From Streptomyces sp. NL15-2K (GTDB lineage: Bacteria; Actinomycetota; Actinomycetes; Streptomycetales; Streptomycetaceae), in the NCBI RefSeq assembly GCF_030551255.1, contig NZ_CP130630.1, forward strand, positions 496,001 to 560,000: DNA of 64,000 bases, read 5' to 3'. Made by a program: the position numbers and the translations under genes. Of the stretch, positions 1 through 8,643 are shown one piece after another; within the stretch, counting starts at the first letter, position 1, and the number at the start of each line of letters is the position of its first letter. The notes under the pieces are model-generated. The model saw nothing but the letters and a program-made list of their open reading frames with translations, searched no databases and was not told the DNA's origin.

Positions 1-1495
1 GTGCCTCCGGGCCGGGAGCGGACGTCAGCGTGCTCCCCTGTTCCACCAGCACCGCGGAGGCGAAGTCCGAGACGGCGTCGGCGAGGGTGCGGGCGCCGTA
101 GCGCTCGCGGAGGTACGTCTCCTGTTCGACCGGTGGGAACAACTCGTCGTTCCACGAGTCCATGCCGGGCTCGATCCCGACCTGGTTGCCGAGCTCTCCC
201 TGCGCCATGCGCAGCGTCATCTCGCGCCAGGCCGGATAGGTGTAGGTGGGGAAATGCGGGGCGGTGACATCGGCGTGCGGCCCGATCACGGCGACGGCGA
301 GCTCGCCCGGGGACAGCGGCAGCAGCCCGTCGTTCTTGGCGAGGACCACGGCGCGCCGGGCCAGTTCGCGGGACAGGGGCCCGCCCTCGGCCCTGGTGGC
401 GTCCAGGTCGACGCGCTCCACGGGATACGGGTTCTCGAAGAGGCCGAGTTCGAACTTGGCCCGCAGCACCCGCAGGACGCAGACGTCCACGTCCTTCACG
501 TCGAGGGCACCGCGCTCCACCTCGGCGACGAGGGCGTCTCCGTAGCCGTAGGCCTTGGGCAGCTCCACGTCGAGCCCGGCGATGATGGCCAGCCGGCCCG
601 CCTCACCGGGGGTGGCAGCGGCGTGCTGACGACTCACGACGTGTTCCAGCGTCATGTAGTCCGAGGACACGAACCCTTCGAAGCCCAGTTCTCCGCGCAG
701 GAGGTCGGTGAGCACCTCACGCGAGACACCGGCGGGGACCCCGTCCACGTCCGCGTACGCGTTCATCACGGACCGCAGCCCGGCCAGCTGGATCGATGCC
801 TCGAAGGGACAGGCGAACAGGTCCCGGGTGCGCCGCGCGCCGCCCTCGTACGCGGACAGGTTGATGCCGCCCGAGGCAAGCCCGTACCCCAGGAAATGCT
901 TGGCGGTGGCGATGACCCCGTCGGCCAGGTCCTCGCCCTGCAGACCGCGGGTGTAGGCGACGCTCATCGCGGCGGCCAGGTACGGGTCCTCGCCGTACGT
1001 CTCGTGCACCCGTCCCCAGCGCGGGTCGAGCGCGACGTCCATCACGGGGGACAGTGCCTGCCGGAAACCCACCCGCCGCATCTGCCGGCGGACCAGGCCG
1101 GCCATCTCCTCGACCAGCTCCGGGCTCCATGCCGCCGCCAGTCCGGTGCCGGTGGGGAACACCATGTGGCCGCCGGCGAGGAAGCCGCTGAGTGCCTCCT
1201 GGTGGATCAGAGCCGGGATGCCGAGCCGGGTACGTGTCACGTACTGGCGCTGAATCGCTCCGGCCAGGCGCGCGAGCCGCTGCGGATCGTCGGCGGTCAG
1301 GCCCGCGACATGCCCGGGCGCCCGCTTGAGCACGTGTTCCGCGCCCTGCGCGTCGGAGCCGTCCGCCCGCACCAGGTTCCACGGCCACTCCGCGGACAGC
1401 TGGTCGACCTTCTCCTCCAGTGTCATCTCCCGCAGCAGTAGCTCGGCACGAACGTTCGCGGACAGACCGGCGTCACGGTGGTCCTGCGTAGGCAT
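1..1495 (-). CDS. GH3 family beta-glycosidase (beta-glucosidase/xylosidase type), partial
   Basis: This gene encodes a retaining GH3 glycosidase that releases terminal beta-linked sugars. It starts at the ATG at 1495-1493 and runs off the left edge, so the C-terminal domain is missing. Visible GH3 marks are an R-W-G-R segment, the K-H-F substrate-binding motif (AKHFLGYG), and the catalytic nucleophile Asp in FVSSDYM, which I number D279. No signal peptide is seen, so it probably acts in the cytoplasm on imported glycosides. It lies 81 bp downstream of the GH78 rhamnosidase on the same strand and is likely co-transcribed with it. Rhamnosidase plus beta-glucosidase would strip a rutinose-type disaccharide; that pairing is inference. 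Exact substrate (glucoside or xyloside) cannot be told from this sequence. Confidence 0.9.
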   Translation of the reverse strand, partial: MPTQDHRDAGLSANVRAELLLREMTLEEKVDQLSAEWPWNLVRADGSDAQGAEHVLKRAPGHVAGLTADDPQRLARLAGAIQRQYVTRTRLGIPALIHQEALSGFLAGGHMVFPTGTGLAAAWSPELVEEMAGLVRRQMRRVGFRQALSPVMDVALDPRWGRVHETYGEDPYLAAAMSVAYTRGLQGEDLADGVIATAKHFLGYGLASGGINLSAYEGGARRTRDLFACPFEASIQLAGLRSVMNAYADVDGVPAGVSREVLTDLLRGELGFEGFVSSDYMTLEHVVSRQHAAATPGEAGRLAIIAGLDVELPKAYGYGDALVAEVERGALDVKDVDVCVLRVLRAKFELGLFENPYPVERVDLDATRAEGGPLSRELARRAVVLAKNDGLLPLSPGELAVAVIGPHADVTAPHFPTYTYPAWREMTLRMAQGELGNQVGIEPGMDSWNDELFPPVEQETYLRERYGARTLADAVSDFASAVLVEQGSTLTSAPGPEA

Positions 1496-1576
1496 AGGCG
1501 GGCAACTCCTGTTGTGTTGCGAACGCTTTGGCACGGCCCATCGCTCGGGTGGTGCGTGTGCGACTGCTCCGGTGCA

Positions 1577-4390
1577 TCAGGCGGAGATCGGATCCAGGAT
1601 CGTGTGCACGGCCCGGTGGAAGGCCTCCGCACCGGGATGCAGATCCTGCGGAACGAGTGCGTCGGCGATGTCGGCGGCCGGGGCGTCGAGCCGGCTGGCG
1701 AGCGCTGCCGCGACCTGGGTCTCGCCCTGCGGAGCCAGCCCGGTCTCCACTGCGGCGCCGACCACCGCGGCCCAGGTCTCGGGATCATCCAGAACGTCCC
1801 GGACGGTGCGGTCGGCCGGCGGCCCTACCGGCGGCCCGGCGGGATCGGGCACCACCCACCGGTGTTGGCCGTGGCCCACCTGGACCGGATCGGTGTCACC
1901 GGGCAACTGCACCTCAGCAGTCGTCCCCACCGGCACCCGCACGTCCAGTCGGAACTCGCCGTCGGCCCGCTCCCAGTGGACGCCGGCCTCTCCGTACGGG
2001 GTGATGTGCCGCGCCGACGCGGAGGTCAGCGCTCCCCATGGGCGCGGTCGCACCAGGATGGTGCGGTAGCCCGGCGCGGCCGGGGCGAGACCGGCCACCT
2101 GGCGGTGCATCCAGTCCGCGACCGCGCCGAGCGCGTAGTGGTTGAACGAGGTCATCTCACCGGGGTTGATGCTGCCGTCGGGCAGCATGCTGTCCCAGCG
2201 TTCCCACACGGTCGTCGCCCCCATGGTCACCGGGTACAGCCACGACGGGCATCCGGTCTGCAGCAGCAGGCGGTAGGCGACGTCGACGTGTCCGGTGGCC
2301 GACAGCGCATCGGTGACCAGGGGGGTTCCCACGAAGCCGGTGCTGATTCGGAATCCGCCGGCGCGCACCAGGTCGGCGAGCCGCCGGCCGGCCCGCTCGC
2401 GCTGCCCCTCGTCGGGCAGCAGGTCCCAGGCGATCGCGAGGGCGTAGACGGTCGGCGCGTCGGAGAGAACACGACCGGCGGAGGTGACGTAGGCGCGGTT
2501 GAAGGCCCGGCGGACCTCCTCGGCCAGTGCCGCGTACCGGTCGGCCTCGTCCTGCCGGCCCAGCACCCGGGCGGCCTCGGCCACCAGCCGGGCGGAGTGC
2601 GCCAGATGCGCGGTGGCGACCACGTCGGGGTCCGCCTTGCCTCGCCCCGGCGCCTCCGGCGGCGCGGACGGGTCGAGCCAGTCGCCGAACTGGAACCCGC
2701 CGGTCCACAGCCGGTCCGGCCCGGCCAGGGACGCCGCCTTGTCGACCCAGGCGCGCATACTGGGCAGTTGGCGCTCCAGTACGCCTTGGTCGCCGGTGCG
2801 CTGATACAGCACCCAGGGGACCACCACGGCGGCGTCTCCCCAGGCTGCCGCGGCCGGCGAGGCGTCGTGCAGGACGTCCGGAATCACGAAGGGCACCGAC
2901 CCGTCCGGCCGTTGTTCGGCGGCGAGGTCCGCCAGCCAGGAGCCGAGGAAACCGCCGACGTCGAAGAGGAAGGCCGCGGTCGGCGTGAAGATCTGGATGT
3001 CACCGGTCCAGCCGAGCCGCTCGTCGCGCTGGGGGCAGTCGGTGGGCACGTCGACGAAGTTGCCGCGGGTGCCCCACACCACGTTCTCGTGGAACCGGTT
3101 GAGCAGTGCGTGGGAGGAGCGGAACCAGCCCGTGCGCCGCAGGTCCGACGAGATCACCACGGCCTCGATGTCCTCGGGGCGCAGACCGGGGACCCCGGAC
3201 ACCTCCGCGTACCGGAAGCCGTGGAAGGTGAGCATGGGTTCGAGCACCTCCTCTCCGGTGCCCGCCACGAGGTAGCTGTCGGTCGCCTCGGCCGTGCGCA
3301 GGGGCCGCGTGCCGAGTTCCCCGTGTTCGAGCACCTCGGCGTGCCGCACGACGACCTCGCTGCCGGCCGCCAGGCCGCGGACGCGCAGTCGTACCCACCC
3401 CACGGCGTTCTGCCCGAAGTCGACCAGGGTGCGCCCGGCGGGTGAGGTCCACACCTTCTGGGCCGACAACATGTGGCCCACCCGAATGGGCGGTCCCTCC
3501 GGTGCGACGAGCCGGTTCAGGTCGCTGTCGACCACCTCCACCGCGCCGGTGGCGGGCCGCCAGTCACGGCCCCGGCGGCGCAGATCGGTGCGCTGGCCGT
3601 CGTAGAGGTCATCGGCCAGGACCTCGCTCTCGCGTGCCGTCCAGGAGCCGTCCGTGGCCAGGACGTGTACCTGGCCGTCGGTGGTCGTGACCTCGAGTTG
3701 GGCCAGCAGCGCGAGCCGGTCGCCGTACTGCGCGCGCTCGCCGCGGAAGCCCAGGCGGCCCCGGTACCAGCCATTGCCCAGCAGGAAGTCCAGCGTGTTG
3801 TCGCCGCTGCGCACCAGCTCCGTCACGTCGTGCGTGTGATAGCGGAGCCGGTGGGCGTACGCCGTCCAGCCCGGGGTGAGGACGGCGTCCCCGACCCGCA
3901 GACCGTTGAGCGTGCCGGCGTACAGACCCCGCGCGGTGACGTAGAGGCGGGCCTTGTGCACATCGCCCGGAACATGGAGGGTGCCGGAGAGCACGGGGGC
4001 GGGCATGCGCAGGCCACCGATGCCGACCGGGCTGATGAAGGACGCCGTCCAGTCGCCCGTATCGAGCAGGCCCGTCTCCACCACGGCGCGTCCGCTCCAG
4101 TCGCTCCACTCCTCCTTGTGGGCGACGCGCACGCGTACGGCCGCGAACTCCCGGGACGCGAGCGGCCGTGCGGGCCAGGGCACGAGAATCTGCTCGGTGC
4201 TGTCGACCCGGTACCTCTCGGCGATGCCGCCCCGGGTCACTTCGATCTCGTACGCGGTCTGCTCGTAGCCGGAGTCCGCATGGGGGACCGACCAGGACAG
4301 TCGGGGAGAGCCGGTTCCGACGCCGCGTACCGGGGAGGCATCGGTGAAGTGTTCGAAGCGAGGCGGGGAGGGAGCGGCAGCCACGACCAT
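1577..4390 (-). CDS. GH78 alpha-L-rhamnosidase
   Basis: The 937-aa product is an inverting alpha-L-rhamnosidase that removes terminal L-rhamnose from plant glycosides or rhamnogalacturonan fragments. The family signature DCPQRDERLGWTGD, which carries the acidic active-site residues, lies near residues 449-462. The order is an N-terminal fibronectin-like region, a beta-sandwich, the (alpha/alpha)6 catalytic domain from about residue 400, and a C-terminal beta-sandwich. Length is normal for GH78. There is no signal peptide, so it should be cytoplasmic. The ATG at 4390 has GGAG six bases upstream. The gene leads the leftward GH78-GH3 unit and has a TTGACA promoter with a LacI-type operator just after the -10 box. 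Confidence 0.95.
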   Translation of the reverse strand: MVVAAAPSPPRFEHFTDASPVRGVGTGSPRLSWSVPHADSGYEQTAYEIEVTRGGIAERYRVDSTEQILVPWPARPLASREFAAVRVRVAHKEEWSDWSGRAVVETGLLDTGDWTASFISPVGIGGLRMPAPVLSGTLHVPGDVHKARLYVTARGLYAGTLNGLRVGDAVLTPGWTAYAHRLRYHTHDVTELVRSGDNTLDFLLGNGWYRGRLGFRGERAQYGDRLALLAQLEVTTTDGQVHVLATDGSWTARESEVLADDLYDGQRTDLRRRGRDWRPATGAVEVVDSDLNRLVAPEGPPIRVGHMLSAQKVWTSPAGRTLVDFGQNAVGWVRLRVRGLAAGSEVVVRHAEVLEHGELGTRPLRTAEATDSYLVAGTGEEVLEPMLTFHGFRYAEVSGVPGLRPEDIEAVVISSDLRRTGWFRSSHALLNRFHENVVWGTRGNFVDVPTDCPQRDERLGWTGDIQIFTPTAAFLFDVGGFLGSWLADLAAEQRPDGSVPFVIPDVLHDASPAAAAWGDAAVVVPWVLYQRTGDQGVLERQLPSMRAWVDKAASLAGPDRLWTGGFQFGDWLDPSAPPEAPGRGKADPDVVATAHLAHSARLVAEAARVLGRQDEADRYAALAEEVRRAFNRAYVTSAGRVLSDAPTVYALAIAWDLLPDEGQRERAGRRLADLVRAGGFRISTGFVGTPLVTDALSATGHVDVAYRLLLQTGCPSWLYPVTMGATTVWERWDSMLPDGSINPGEMTSFNHYALGAVADWMHRQVAGLAPAAPGYRTILVRPRPWGALTSASARHITPYGEAGVHWERADGEFRLDVRVPVGTTAEVQLPGDTDPVQVGHGQHRWVVPDPAGPPVGPPADRTVRDVLDDPETWAAVVGAAVETGLAPQGETQVAAALASRLDAPAADIADALVPQDLHPGAEAFHRAVHTILDPISA

Positions 4391-4500
4391 GCGGGTCTCC
4401 AGATTTCTCGAGCACTTGGTGACCGGGCCCGAAGCGGACGACCACGCGCTCTGCTCGGGAACGCCCGCACGCCTCGGATGTGGTGGCGTGACAAGCCGGT

Positions 4501-4518
4501 AGTGTGCAACGTTCTACG
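4501..4518. promoter_or_regulatory. Putative LacI-family operator, GH78 side
   Basis: Read on the minus strand this is CGTAGAACGTTGCACACT, a near-palindrome around AACGTT with the central CG typical of LacI-family sites. It matches the site at 6016-6033 at 16 of 18 positions. Both sites flank the lacI-type gene at 4628 and both lie about 110 bp before the first structural gene. The binding protein is inferred to be that regulator. Confidence 0.75.
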
Positions 4519-4524
4519 ATCGGG

Positions 4525-4554
4525 AGCGTATGGACCGTCCCGAACTCATGTCAA
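4525..4554 (-). promoter_or_regulatory. Promoter of the GH78-GH3 unit
   Basis: On the minus strand a perfect TTGACA -35 hexamer (4554-4549) is followed after 18 bp by TACGCT (4530-4525), which fits the T-A-N-N-N-T actinobacterial -10 pattern. The operator at 4501-4518 begins seven bases further on, where a repressor would block transcription start. Confidence 0.6.
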
Positions 4555-4627
4555 GGACCTGGTGACGCATCGAAAGGCATCGATCTGTGAGGCGGCGATC
4601 TACAGCTGCGCTTGTAGCATGGCGTGA

Positions 4628-5755
4628 ATGGACAACAGCTCTGCTGACGCCGACCTGCGGGGCGATATGAACAGTTCGGGCGATCGGCAGACGCAGCCGG
4701 AAGTCGTACAGGCCGCGGACGGGTCGCGTTCCTCCGGTACTCGACGCGTGACGATCCAGGACGTCGCGAAGGAGGCGCAGGTCTCGATCTCCGCCGTGTC
4801 GAAGGTTCTCCGCGACGCCTATGGCGTCAGCCCTGATATGCGGGCCAAGGTCACCGCCGCCATCGAACGGCTGGGATACCGCCCCCAAGCAGGTGCGCGC
4901 GCCATGCGGGGCCGCTCCTACACCATCGGCGTGATGCTCGCGGCGCTGTCGCACCCCTTCCAGCCGGAGATCGTCGAAGGCATCACGGACGAGCTGGAGC
5001 CCGGCCCGTACCAGGAGATCCTGATCACCGGGGGGCTCGTCGCCCCGCGCCAGCAGCGCAGCATCGAGGCCCTGGCGGACCGGCAGGTCGACGGACTTGT
5101 GATCATCACGCCGGAGATCGGCACGGCCTGGCTGGAGCAGCTCGGCGCGGGGCTTCCGGCCGTGGTGGTGGCACGGCATGGTGGCGCCGTCCACTTCGAC
5201 ACCGTTGTCGACGACGACCATGGCGGTGCCCGGCTCATGGTGGACCACCTGGTGGGCCTCGGGCACAGGAGCATCGTGCACACCAGCCATCCCACGGGGA
5301 GCCTGAAAAGACCCTTCGTCCTCGCGCACACGGCCCGCCGCGACGGCTACGTGGCCGCCATGAAACGGCACGGCCTGCAACCGGACGTCATCGAGACCTC
5401 CTACACGGAGGAAGGCGGGTACCTGGCGGCGGTCGAGGCCCTCGACCGGCCGAGTCCGCCGACCGCGATCTTCGCGGGGGCCGACATCGCGGCCGTCGGT
5501 GTCCTGCGGGCGGCGGAGGAGCGCGGCCTACGGGTTCCCGAGGACCTCACCGTGACGGGCTACGACAACATCAACGCCTCGGCCATCGGCCGGGTCGCCC
5601 TCACCACGATCGACCAGTCCGGCCATCTGACCGGCCAGGTGAGCGCGCGGCTGCTGCTGGAGCGGTTGAACGGCCGAACTCAGCCGGTTCACTACGTCGT
5701 GGCGCCACGCCTGGTCGTGCGTACCACCAGTGCGGCGCCCTCGCGGCGCAGGTGA
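4628..5755 (+). CDS. LacI-family transcriptional regulator of the rhamnoside locus
   Basis: The 375-aa protein has the LacI-type helix-turn-helix at residues 41-62 (VTIQDVAKEAQVSISAVSKVL region), a hinge helix, and a periplasmic-binding-protein-like sugar-sensing domain ending in the usual TTIDQ segment. It likely represses the GH78-GH3 genes and the transporter genes from the paired operators on either side of it, with a rhamnoside or its product as inducer. The start is uncertain. ATG 4628 lacks a clear ribosome site, and ATG 4667 in the same frame is possible. The first 40 residues are a low-complexity tail not needed for DNA binding. Confidence 0.93.
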   Translation: MDNSSADADLRGDMNSSGDRQTQPEVVQAADGSRSSGTRRVTIQDVAKEAQVSISAVSKVLRDAYGVSPDMRAKVTAAIERLGYRPQAGARAMRGRSYTIGVMLAALSHPFQPEIVEGITDELEPGPYQEILITGGLVAPRQQRSIEALADRQVDGLVIITPEIGTAWLEQLGAGLPAVVVARHGGAVHFDTVVDDDHGGARLMVDHLVGLGHRSIVHTSHPTGSLKRPFVLAHTARRDGYVAAMKRHGLQPDVIETSYTEEGGYLAAVEALDRPSPPTAIFAGADIAAVGVLRAAEERGLRVPEDLTVTGYDNINASAIGRVALTTIDQSGHLTGQVSARLLLERLNGRTQPVHYVVAPRLVVRTTSAAPSRRR

Positions 5756-5983
5756 GGGCCGGGGGCGTCGGACGCGGGGCGTTGCGTGCAACGGTGCACT
5801 GCCTGTCTTGAACGGGTAGTGACGGGTCGGCGGCGTGTCGAACGTGGGCCGGCAAGTCGCCGACTGTCCCTCAGTCGGCCAGAAGGAGATAACGGCACGT
5901 CAGATGGCCAACAAAGGGCGAATCTGAAGACGAGGCTACGCGTGCGTTGCGGAAATGTTACCCGAGAGGGTCTGTGCGTTCCC

Positions 5984-6011
5984 TTGACTGGTTCTCGCGC
6001 TCTCCGTACGT
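5984..6011 (+). promoter_or_regulatory. Promoter of the rhamnoside ABC transporter operon
   Basis: TTGACT at 5984-5989 and TACGTT at 6006-6011 are separated by 16 bp. The palindromic operator begins four bases after the -10 hexamer, the same arrangement as at the divergent GH78 promoter. The rest of 5756-6140 contains only a short palindrome at 5781-5792 and no gene that I can support. Confidence 0.55.
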
Positions 6012-6015
6012 TGCG

Positions 6016-6033
6016 GCGTAGAACGTTGTACAC
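6016..6033. promoter_or_regulatory. Putative LacI-family operator, transporter side
   Basis: The sequence CGTAGAACGTTGTACACA is palindromic around AACGTT and matches the site at 4501-4518 (opposite strand) at 16 of 18 bases. It lies 107 bp before the solute-binding-protein gene and overlaps the expected transcription start. Confidence 0.75.
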
Positions 6034-6140
6034 ATTCACTTCGTCCGGTTCGCGCTCCTCCTTCTGGGCGCCCGCGACATCTCCCCTCCGGCCGGCAAGC
6101 TGCCAGGGCCGCACTTCCTTCGCATCCCAAGGAGTCCCCG

Positions 6141-7670
6141 ATGCGGCGCACCACTCGATCTGCTCTCGCAGTGACCACGACCATGAGCCTTGCCGGTCTC
6201 GCAGCCCTCACCGGCTGCACCAGCGCGGGCACCACCTCCGGGAGTTCGGGCGGGGCCAGGACCACGCTCACTCTCGGCATGACGCAGGACATCCAGGGCT
6301 GGGACCCGACGAGCCAGCCCGCCTACCAGGGCTGGGCGGCCTCGGCCGTGTACGACAGCCTCATTCGCTGTGGTGCCAACGGTCAGCCGGAGCCGGATGT
6401 GGCGACGTCCTGGACGTTCGCGCCCAACAACATGGGCGTCACGGCCCATCTGCGCTCGGGTATGAGGTTCTCGGACGGCAGCCCGGTCGACGCGGCCGCG
6501 GTCAAGGCGAACTTCGAGTACGCGAAGAAGCATGGCGGCAGCGCCGCCCGTTTCGCGGACATGACGGTCACCACGCCCGACAAGTCGACCGTGAAGATCA
6601 CCCTGTCGAAGCCGAACCCACTGCTCACCGCGCGGCTGTGCGAGGTGCGCATGGGCAGCCCCAGGTTCCTCGCGAGCGGCAAGACGAACAAAGCGCCCGT
6701 CGGCTCGGGCCCGTACACGCTGGACGCCTCGGCGACGACCGCCGGTTCGACGTACACCTTCACCAAGAACGACGCGTACTGGGATTCCAAGCGGTTCCCG
6801 TACAAGAAGCTCGTCATCAAGGTGATCACCAACGAGACGGCGGCGATCAACGCGCTCAAGACCGACCAGATCGACGGCTCGCTCATCACCCAGGCGACCT
6901 ACAGCCAGGCCGAGGCGGCCGGGCTGAAGGTCCAGTGGCAGAAGAGCGAGGTCACCCGTCTGCTGATCACGGATCACCTCGGCAAGAAGGTCCCGGCGCT
7001 GGGGAACGTGGACGTGCGCCGGGCGATGAACATGGTGTTCGACAAGGAAGCCATCGCCAAGAACCTCTACCGCGGCCTCGCCTCCCCGACCGCGCAGATC
7101 TTCCGGGCCGGCACGCAGGCCCGTATCAATGGCCTCAAGGATCCCTACCCCTATGACGTCGAGGCCGCCAAGGCGCTCATGGCCAAGGCGGGCTACGCCA
7201 AGGGATTCACCCTGGAGATGCCCTACATGCAGGGCCAGGGCCTCGACGCGCTGATGCCGGTGGTCAAGCAGCAGCTGGGTCTGATCAACATCAAGGTCAA
7301 GCAGGTGACCCTGTCCGGGCCGAACGCCATCGGCGAGCTGCTCAGCGGCAAGTACCCGGTGCCCATGTGGGCGCTCGGGAACTACGCCGACTCCCGGCAG
7401 GACATCGCCGACTACGTCCTGCCGGACGGCATCTGGAACGTCGAACACCAGCAGGACCCGACGGTGAACAAGCTCTGGAACACGATCTCCAGCAAGACCT
7501 CGGAGCAGTCCGCCAAGGACCAGCAGGCCCTCAACCAGTACGTCATCGACCAGGCGTGGTTCGTGCCGATGGTGGACACGGGCACGATCTACGCCTCCAA
7601 CCCTGAGGTCAAGATCAACAAGTCGACCGACCCGGCCGGTCTGCACCCGCAGCTCTGGGACTTCCAGTAG
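6141..7670 (+). CDS. ABC transporter solute-binding lipoprotein, family 5 (peptide/oligosaccharide type)
   Basis: The 509-aa product is an extracytoplasmic binding protein of the SBP_bac_5 family, which captures oligopeptides, opines or plant oligosaccharides. It has an N-terminal lipoprotein signal with lipobox LTGC and acylated Cys26, then the large bilobal fold (ATSWTFAPN and RSGMRFSDGSPVDA segments near the N-lobe). The ATG has AAGGAG six bases upstream. It is the first gene of a five-gene rightward operon (SBP, permease, permease-ATPase, ATPase, esterase). The context with rhamnosidase and beta-glycosidase suggests that its cargo is a rhamnose-containing plant glycoside rather than a peptide; this is inference. 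Confidence 0.92.
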   Translation: MRRTTRSALAVTTTMSLAGLAALTGCTSAGTTSGSSGGARTTLTLGMTQDIQGWDPTSQPAYQGWAASAVYDSLIRCGANGQPEPDVATSWTFAPNNMGVTAHLRSGMRFSDGSPVDAAAVKANFEYAKKHGGSAARFADMTVTTPDKSTVKITLSKPNPLLTARLCEVRMGSPRFLASGKTNKAPVGSGPYTLDASATTAGSTYTFTKNDAYWDSKRFPYKKLVIKVITNETAAINALKTDQIDGSLITQATYSQAEAAGLKVQWQKSEVTRLLITDHLGKKVPALGNVDVRRAMNMVFDKEAIAKNLYRGLASPTAQIFRAGTQARINGLKDPYPYDVEAAKALMAKAGYAKGFTLEMPYMQGQGLDALMPVVKQQLGLINIKVKQVTLSGPNAIGELLSGKYPVPMWALGNYADSRQDIADYVLPDGIWNVEHQQDPTVNKLWNTISSKTSEQSAKDQQALNQYVIDQAWFVPMVDTGTIYASNPEVKINKSTDPAGLHPQLWDFQ

Positions 7671-7701
7671 CCCCTACGGGCATGAGTGATTGGAGCGACG
7701 G

Positions 7702-8643
7702 GTGCTGGTATCCGTACTGAGGAAGCTGGTTCGCGCGGTGGCCGTGCTGCTGCTGGTCAGCTTCGCGACCTTCACACTGATGTACGGCAACGGTCCGGGC
7801 ATCGCCCGGGCCGTGCTGGGCACGAACGCCACCGACGCCACTGTCCGGGCCGAGGTGGCCAAGCTCGGCCTCGACAGACCGCTCCTCGTGCAGTACGGGG
7901 ACTGGCTCAAGGGGGTCGTCACCGGCGACTTCGGGGAGTCCTTCTTCACGGGGCAGTCCGTGTCGTCAGCCCTGTCCTCCCGGGTACCGGTGACGCTCAC
8001 CCTGATCGTCCTGACGATCCTGTTGACGGCGGTGGTGAGCGTCCTGGTCGGGGTCGCCGCCGCCGTCCGCGGCGGGTGGATCGACCGGGTGGTGCAGTTC
8101 CTGTCGGTCGCGGGAGCCGCCGTACCGCCCTTCATCGTCGCGATCGGCCTGGTCTTCGCCTTCGCCGTCTCCTTCCGGGCGTTCCCGGCCACGGGATATG
8201 TCTCACCGGACCAAAGCCCCACCGGATGGATCGAATCGGTCACCCTTCCGGTGCTCGCCCTCCTGGTGGCAGCCATCGCCAACTCCGCCGCGCAGTTCCG
8301 GGGAGCGATCCTCGACACGCTCTCCCAGGACTTCGTCCGCACCCTGCGGGCGCGCGGGATACCCGAGTCCAAGGTGGTCTTCCGCCACGTGCTGCGCAAC
8401 GCGGCGGGTCCCGGTCTGACCGTCCTGAGCCTGCAGACCCTCGGGCTCATCGGCGGCGCCGTTTTCATCGAGCAGGTGTTCGCGCTGCCGGGCCTGGGCG
8501 AGCTGAGCAACGGCTCCGCCCAGCGGGGCGACGTTCCCATGGTGATGGGGTGCGTGCTGGTGACGATCGTGATCGTGCTCGTCGTCAACCTGCTGGGTGA
8601 CCTGGTGACGGCGGCGGTCAACCCGAAAGCGAGGACGCGATGA
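7702..8643 (+). CDS. ABC transporter permease, DppB/OppB type
   Basis: This is the first membrane subunit of the importer. It shows the DppB-like pattern: an N-terminal transmembrane helix, a long loop with the LGLDRPLLVQYGDW segment, and the binding-protein-dependent transport domain with five further helices. The ARGIPESKVVFRHVLRNA stretch is the EAA-type loop that docks on the ATPase. I choose GTG 7702 as the start because GGAG lies six bases before it. A TTG at 7690 in the same frame would add four residues. The stop overlaps the next start by four bases (ATGA), indicating translational coupling. Confidence 0.9.
   Translation: MLVSVLRKLVRAVAVLLLVSFATFTLMYGNGPGIARAVLGTNATDATVRAEVAKLGLDRPLLVQYGDWLKGVVTGDFGESFFTGQSVSSALSSRVPVTLTLIVLTILLTAVVSVLVGVAAAVRGGWIDRVVQFLSVAGAAVPPFIVAIGLVFAFAVSFRAFPATGYVSPDQSPTGWIESVTLPVLALLVAAIANSAAQFRGAILDTLSQDFVRTLRARGIPESKVVFRHVLRNAAGPGLTVLSLQTLGLIGGAVFIEQVFALPGLGELSNGSAQRGDVPMVMGCVLVTIVIVLVVNLLGDLVTAAVNPKARTR

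Noticed and set aside
3473..4627. Long plus-strand frame opposite GH78, ending at the lacI start
   Set aside because: Composition is that of a GC-skewed shadow and it would cover the divergent promoters and operator.
5781..5792. GTTGC-GT-GCAAC palindrome after lacI as a terminator or operator
   Set aside because: Only five base pairs, no match to the AACGTT operators and too short for a terminator.
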